Shown here piece after piece: positions 60,461 to 64,000 of a stretch of 64,000 bases of DNA. The stretch lies in contig NZ_CP045995.1 of assembly GCF_016899425.1 (NCBI RefSeq), positions 620,001 through 684,000 on the forward strand. Direction: 5' to 3'. The position numbers were made by a program, and so were the translations under genes. The notes under the pieces are model-generated. The model searched no databases. It was not told the origin of the DNA and saw nothing but the letters and a program-made list of their open reading frames with translations. How positions within the stretch are numbered: position 1 is the stretch's first letter; each line of letters opens with the position of its first letter. Source of the stretch: Burkholderia sp. MS389 (GTDB lineage Bacteria; Pseudomonadota; Gammaproteobacteria; Burkholderiales; Burkholderiaceae).

Positions 60461-61441
60461 TCAGTTGAACCCGGCCACCGCGTGCGGCACGTACGGGCGT
60501 TCGAGCGTGGCGATCTCGTCGTCGGTCAGCTTCAGCGCGAGCGCGCCGAGCGCATCGTCCAGTTGCCGCGGCTTCGAAATGCCGACGATCGGCGCGGTCA
60601 CGCCGCGCTTTTGCGCGACCCACGCGAGCGCGACCTGCGCCCGCGGCACGTTGCGCGCGGCGGCGATCGCCGCGACGGCCTCGACGACCGCCTTGTCGGC
60701 GTCGGCCGTCGCGTCGTAGAGCCGCTGGCCAACGTCGTCCTTCTGCTGCCGTTCCGACGACTCGTCCCAGTTGCGCGTCAGGCGCCCGCGTGCGAGCGGG
60801 CTCCACGGGATCACCGCGATGCGTTCGTCCTCGCACAGCGGCAGCATTTCGCGCTCTTCCTCGCGATACAGCAGGTTCAGGTGGTTCTGCATGCTGACGA
60901 AGCGGGTCCAGCCGTTCTGCTTGGACGTGTGCAACGCCTTAGCGAACTGCCACGCGAACATCGACGACGCGCCGATATAGCGCGCCTTGCCGGCCTTCAC
61001 GACGTCGTGCAGCGCCTCGAGCGTCTCCTCGATCGGCGTGCCGTAGTCCCAGCGGTGAATCTGGTAGAGGTCGACGTAGTCGGTGCCGAGCCGCTTCAGG
61101 CTCTGGTCGATGTCGGTCATGATCGCCTTGCGCGACAGGCCGGCGCCGTTCGGCCCCGGCCGCATCCGGTAGAACACCTTCGTCGCGATCACGACGTCGT
61201 CGCGCTTCGTGAAATCGCGCAGCGCGCGGCCGACGATCTCCTCGGACGTCCCGTCCGAATACATGTTCGCGGTGTCGAAGAAGTTGATGCCGGCCTCGAC
61301 CGCGCGCTGGATGATCGGGCGGCTTTCCGCTTCCGGCAGCGTCCACGGGTGCGTGCCGCGCAACGGCTCGCCGAATGTCATGCAGCCCAGCACCAGCTTC
61401 GACACATCCAGCCCGGTCGACCCGAATTTCACGTATTCCAT
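60461..61441 (-). CDS. aldo/keto reductase
   Basis: 326 residues from the ATG at 61441, with GCGAGG upstream. The TIM-barrel AKR features are MEYVKFGSTGLDVSKLVLGCMTFG, FFDTANMYSDGTSEEIVGRAL (catalytic Asp and Tyr), IATKVFYRM (catalytic Lys) and DLYQIHRWDYGTPIEETLEAL (His). The C-terminal GVTAPIVGISKPRQLDDALGAL is the NADPH-binding region. It resembles the YajO/YakC-like subgroup. Substrate unknown. A 9-bp perfect inverted repeat (61476-61496) lies about 35 bp upstream of the start. Confidence 0.93.
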   Translation of the reverse strand: MEYVKFGSTGLDVSKLVLGCMTFGEPLRGTHPWTLPEAESRPIIQRAVEAGINFFDTANMYSDGTSEEIVGRALRDFTKRDDVVIATKVFYRMRPGPNGAGLSRKAIMTDIDQSLKRLGTDYVDLYQIHRWDYGTPIEETLEALHDVVKAGKARYIGASSMFAWQFAKALHTSKQNGWTRFVSMQNHLNLLYREEEREMLPLCEDERIAVIPWSPLARGRLTRNWDESSERQQKDDVGQRLYDATADADKAVVEAVAAIAAARNVPRAQVALAWVAQKRGVTAPIVGISKPRQLDDALGALALKLTDDEIATLERPYVPHAVAGFN

Positions 61442-61601
61442 TGCACGCCTCGCCACTCAAGTTGGGGGTTGCGGCCGGATGCGCGCCGCGCATCCGCCAG
61501 ACGTTGCATGGTATCCCGCATGCCGCGAACGCGTATGACCGCGCGCCGCATGCAGGCTGCGTGAAAGGACGGACCTCGAAGGACGAACCGGAAGGCCCCG
61601 G

Positions 61602-62285
61602 TTACTTGGCCTGGTCGGCGATCGGCTGCAGGAACGCGGAGAAGCCGGTCAGCATGATCTGCACGCCGATGCACAGCAGCAGGAACGCCGACACGCGCTT
61701 CGCGACCTTGGTCCCTTCGCTACCGAGGTAGCGCGCGAGCAGCGCGGAGCGGCTGTAGACCTGCCAGATCACGAGCGCGACGAGCACGGACACGGCGATC
61801 GACACGATGCTCGACAGCATGAATTCCGACAGCTTGTGCGTGCGGTTCGCGTTCAGCGCGATCGCGGTCGCGATCGAGCCGGGGCCGACCGTCAGCGGCA
61901 CCGTCAACGGGAAGAACGCGCGCGTCATGATCGCGTTCGCGTCGATCGGCTTGACCGGCGTGTCGCCGCCACCCGGACCGTCCGGTTCGTTCAGCATCTG
62001 CCAGCCGGCGACGGCAACCGCGAAGCCGCCGCCGATCCGCAGCGCTTCCATCGAGATCCCGAAGAAATGCAGCACCGGCGTGCCGGCGAAGAACGCGACC
62101 ATCAGCACGACGAACGCATTGAACGCGACCTTCCGCGCGAGCAGATCCCGTTCGTGCGCGGTAAGCGCCTCGGTTCGTTCAAGAAACAGGAACGCGATAC
62201 CGATCGGATTGATGATGCCGATCAGGCCGGTAAAGCCGAACAGGATCTCGGAGACAAGGCGATTGACGATCATCGTGCGAAGCAT
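61602..62285 (-). CDS. MarC-family integral membrane protein
   Basis: 227 residues from the ATG at 62285; the ATG at 62273 is also possible. Six hydrophobic helices are visible. The MarC pattern is ILFGFTGLIGIINPIGIAFLFLERTEALTAHERDLLARK, then FGISMEALRIGGGFAVAVAGWQML, and MTRAFFPLTVPLTVGPGSIATAIALN. Function of the family is unclear; earlier links to antibiotic resistance are not supported. It is a single-gene unit, 161 bp beyond the aldo/keto reductase. Confidence 0.9.
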   Translation of the reverse strand: MLRTMIVNRLVSEILFGFTGLIGIINPIGIAFLFLERTEALTAHERDLLARKVAFNAFVVLMVAFFAGTPVLHFFGISMEALRIGGGFAVAVAGWQMLNEPDGPGGGDTPVKPIDANAIMTRAFFPLTVPLTVGPGSIATAIALNANRTHKLSEFMLSSIVSIAVSVLVALVIWQVYSRSALLARYLGSEGTKVAKRVSAFLLLCIGVQIMLTGFSAFLQPIADQAK

Positions 62286-62410
62286 CGGTCGGGACGGGGC
62301 CGGCAGCGCGCCGGGGGTCACGCATTGTAGTGCAAGCGCCCGCGCCCGAGATGCAAAATGCGGCCGGCCCGGTTCCGCCGTCGATCGTCGTGAAAGTTCG
62401 TCGCGCGGCC

Positions 62411-63211
62411 TTATTCGGTGCCCGTCTCCCACGCCGGCGGCCGCTTCGCGAAGAAGGCCGCGAAGCCTTCCTTCGCCTCCGGCGTCGCCCGCACGCGGGA
62501 GATCGTCTGCGCGGTGAACGCCGTGCGTTCGTCCGACGGCGGATACTCGCCGATCGCATCGAAAAAGCGCTTGATCTCCATCAGCGCGTGCGGGCCGTTG
62601 CGGCCGAGTTCCGAAAGCGTCCGCTCGAGTGCGTCGTCGAGCGCATCGAGCGGCACGGCCTGATGGATCAGGCCGATCGCGACGGCCTCGGCGGCCGCGA
62701 GCTGCGTCGCGGTCAACGCAAGCCGGCGCGCCTGACGCTGGCCGACCGCCTCGACCAGATACGGGCCGATCACGGCCGGCAGGATTCCGAAGCGCGCCTC
62801 ACTGACCGAAAAACGCGCGTGGTCGCTCGCAATCACGATATCGCACGCCGCGCACAGGCCCACGCCGCCGCCGAACGCGTGGCCCTGCACGCGTGCGACC
62901 GTCGGTTTCGGGCACTGCCGGATCGCGCGCATCATCGCGGCGAACCGCTCGGCGTCACGCAGGTTCGCGGCGGCGTCGTTCGCGCTCGCGCGCTGCATCC
63001 ACTGCAGGTCGGCGCCCGCGCAAAATGCGCGGCCATCCGAACGCAGCACGATCGCGCGTACGTCGTCGCGCCGGCCGAGCGTCGCGAACGCGTCGGTCAG
63101 CTCCGCGATCATCGTCTCGTCGAACGCGTTCAGCACGTCGCCGCGCTGCAGCGCGACGGTCGCGATGCCGCGCGCATCGACCGCGACGGCCAGGGTCTTC
63201 AATTCATCCAT
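62411..63211 (-). CDS. enoyl-CoA hydratase/isomerase family protein (methylglutaconyl-CoA hydratase-like)
   Basis: 266 residues from the ATG at 63211, with GAGG about 14 bases upstream. The crotonase fold shows RGDVLNAFDETMIAELTDAF, the oxyanion loop FCAGADLQWM, and HAFGGGVGLCAACDIVIASDHARFSVSEARFGI with the conserved glutamate positions. The sequence resembles methylglutaconyl-CoA hydratase of leucine breakdown more than PaaG. It follows a phenylacetate-CoA ligase gene by 38 bp in the same direction, so an aromatic-acid role is also possible. Confidence 0.88.
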   Translation of the reverse strand: MDELKTLAVAVDARGIATVALQRGDVLNAFDETMIAELTDAFATLGRRDDVRAIVLRSDGRAFCAGADLQWMQRASANDAAANLRDAERFAAMMRAIRQCPKPTVARVQGHAFGGGVGLCAACDIVIASDHARFSVSEARFGILPAVIGPYLVEAVGQRQARRLALTATQLAAAEAVAIGLIHQAVPLDALDDALERTLSELGRNGPHALMEIKRFFDAIGEYPPSDERTAFTAQTISRVRATPEAKEGFAAFFAKRPPAWETGTE

Positions 63212-63249
63212 CGAACAGGTTTCCTCGGGTAGAACGGCACACATCGACA

Positions 63250-64000
63250 TCAGGCGGCCTGGCGGCGATCGATCACGCGCCGCGCCTTGCCGGTCGCGGT
63301 CGCGGGGATACCACCGGCCGCCAGCACCGTCACGCCGGACGACACGCCGACCATCGTCTTGATCCGGTGCTGCAGCTCGCGCGCGAGCGCCGCGCGATCG
63401 CCATCGGTGACCGATGCCACCGCCTCGGAGCGCAATTCGACCGCGAGGTCGAGCCGGTCCATGTGACCGTCGCGCGACAGCGTGATCTGGAACTGGCCCG
63501 ACAACTGCGGCAGCGCGACGACGATTTCCTCGATCTGGCTCGGGAACACGTTCACGCCGCGCACGATCAGCATGTCGTCGGAGCGGCCCGTGATCTTTGC
63601 GAGCCGGCGCATCGCGCGCGCGGTCGGCGGCAGCAGCGCGGTGAGATCGCGCGTGCGGTAGCGGATCACCGGCATCGCCTCCTTCGTCAGCGACGTGAAC
63701 ACGAGCTCGCCCTGGCTGCCGTCGGGCAGCACTTCGCCGGTGACGGGATCGATGATCTCCGGGTAGAAATGGTCTTCCCAGATCACCGGGCCATCCTTCG
63801 TCTCCACGCATTCGCACGCGACGCCCGGGCCCATCACTTCCGACAACCCGTAGATGTCGAGCGCGTCGATGCCCACGCGCGTCTCGACTTCATTGCGCAG
63901 CGCTTGCGTCCACGGCTCGGCGCCGAAGATGCCGATCTTCAGCGACGATTCGGCCGGGTCCATCCCCTGCCGCACCATCTCGTCGATCAGGTTCAGCATG
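63250..64000 (-). CDS. paaK: phenylacetate-CoA ligase, C-terminal part (cut by window edge)
   Basis: Only the last 249 residues are in the window; the gene continues beyond 64000. The adenylating-enzyme features are LKIGIFGAEPWTQALRNEVE, YGLSEVMGPGVACEC (AMP site), RYRTRDLTALL and the C-terminal GRSDDMLIVRGVNVFPSQIEE, with the final lysine in ATATGKARRVID. It activates phenylacetate with CoA for the epoxide breakdown pathway. The enoyl-CoA hydratase gene follows directly. Confidence 0.93.
   Translation of the reverse strand, partial: MLNLIDEMVRQGMDPAESSLKIGIFGAEPWTQALRNEVETRVGIDALDIYGLSEVMGPGVACECVETKDGPVIWEDHFYPEIIDPVTGEVLPDGSQGELVFTSLTKEAMPVIRYRTRDLTALLPPTARAMRRLAKITGRSDDMLIVRGVNVFPSQIEEIVVALPQLSGQFQITLSRDGHMDRLDLAVELRSEAVASVTDGDRAALARELQHRIKTMVGVSSGVTVLAAGGIPATATGKARRVIDRRQAA

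Overview
The window is high-GC DNA with the gene content of a betaproteobacterium, most likely Burkholderia in the broad sense and close to the B. cepacia complex. The reasons are a DUF3331 protein, the assimilatory nitrate gene set with a flavoprotein-fused nitrate reductase, the layout of the type VI secretion (T6SS) cluster, and codon usage dominated by G or C in third position. I saw no rRNA, tRNA, CRISPR array, insertion sequence or replication origin. All genes are read from sequence alone; no database search was run.

Layout. (1) 215-2973: small metabolic genes, namely an exported protein, a LysR regulator, a GlcG/HbpS protein and an SDR oxidoreductase. (2) 3179-31490: a complete T6SS with all 13 core genes tssA to tssM. 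A long leftward run goes from clpV/tssH at 25544 down to a second tssL at 3179. A rightward run (unknown protein, a hidden 46-codon ORF, tssE, tssF, tssG, tssA) diverges from an AT-rich gap. Embedded in the leftward run is an AT-richer effector module: VgrG with a TTR-like tail, a Tle5-type phospholipase D, two tandem Sel1-repeat proteins that are probably immunity proteins, and a PAAR tip. Two different tssL genes bracket tssM. (3) 31630-43339: nitrate assimilation. The leftward operon is narK-type transporter, nirB, nirD and a nitrate reductase/flavoprotein fusion; the rightward operon is cobA (siroheme synthesis), nasT (ANTAR RNA-binding antiterminator) and nasS (nitrate sensor). (4) 43474-64000: a mixed stretch with a uracil-DNA glycosylase, AraC and MocR regulators, an FAH hydrolase, a drug-efflux MFS gene with an attenuator-like leader, an HtrA-type protease, two CPBP intramembrane proteases, acetyltransferases, a butanediol dehydrogenase, an aldo/keto reductase, a MarC protein, an enoyl-CoA hydratase and the C-terminal part of a phenylacetate-CoA ligase cut by the window edge.

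The strongest unusual signal is the 659-bp gap between narK and cobA (40147-40805). It can be read as a mirror-image control region: two sigma-54 (-24/-12) promoters pointing outward, two NtrC-like sites 21 bp apart between them, and on each side a transcript that begins almost at once with a hairpin whose six-base loop is AACGGC. A second AACGGC loop follows on each side, so there are four identical loops. On the narK side the second loop lies in the 5' arm of a strong intrinsic terminator just before the start codon. Because the neighbouring genes encode NasT and NasS, this looks like nitrate-responsive antitermination combined with nitrogen control, and probably autoregulation of nasT-nasS.

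A second regulatory unit lies before the MFS efflux gene: promoter, 16-residue leader peptide with RRR and RVR, intrinsic terminator, then a TTG start with a good ribosome binding site. Other regulatory candidates are a sigma-54 promoter with an upstream dyad before butanediol dehydrogenase, a MerR-style palindrome inside a 19-bp promoter spacer, long direct repeats between a MocR regulator and its divergent GNAT gene, and an orphan plus-strand terminator that may end a small RNA.
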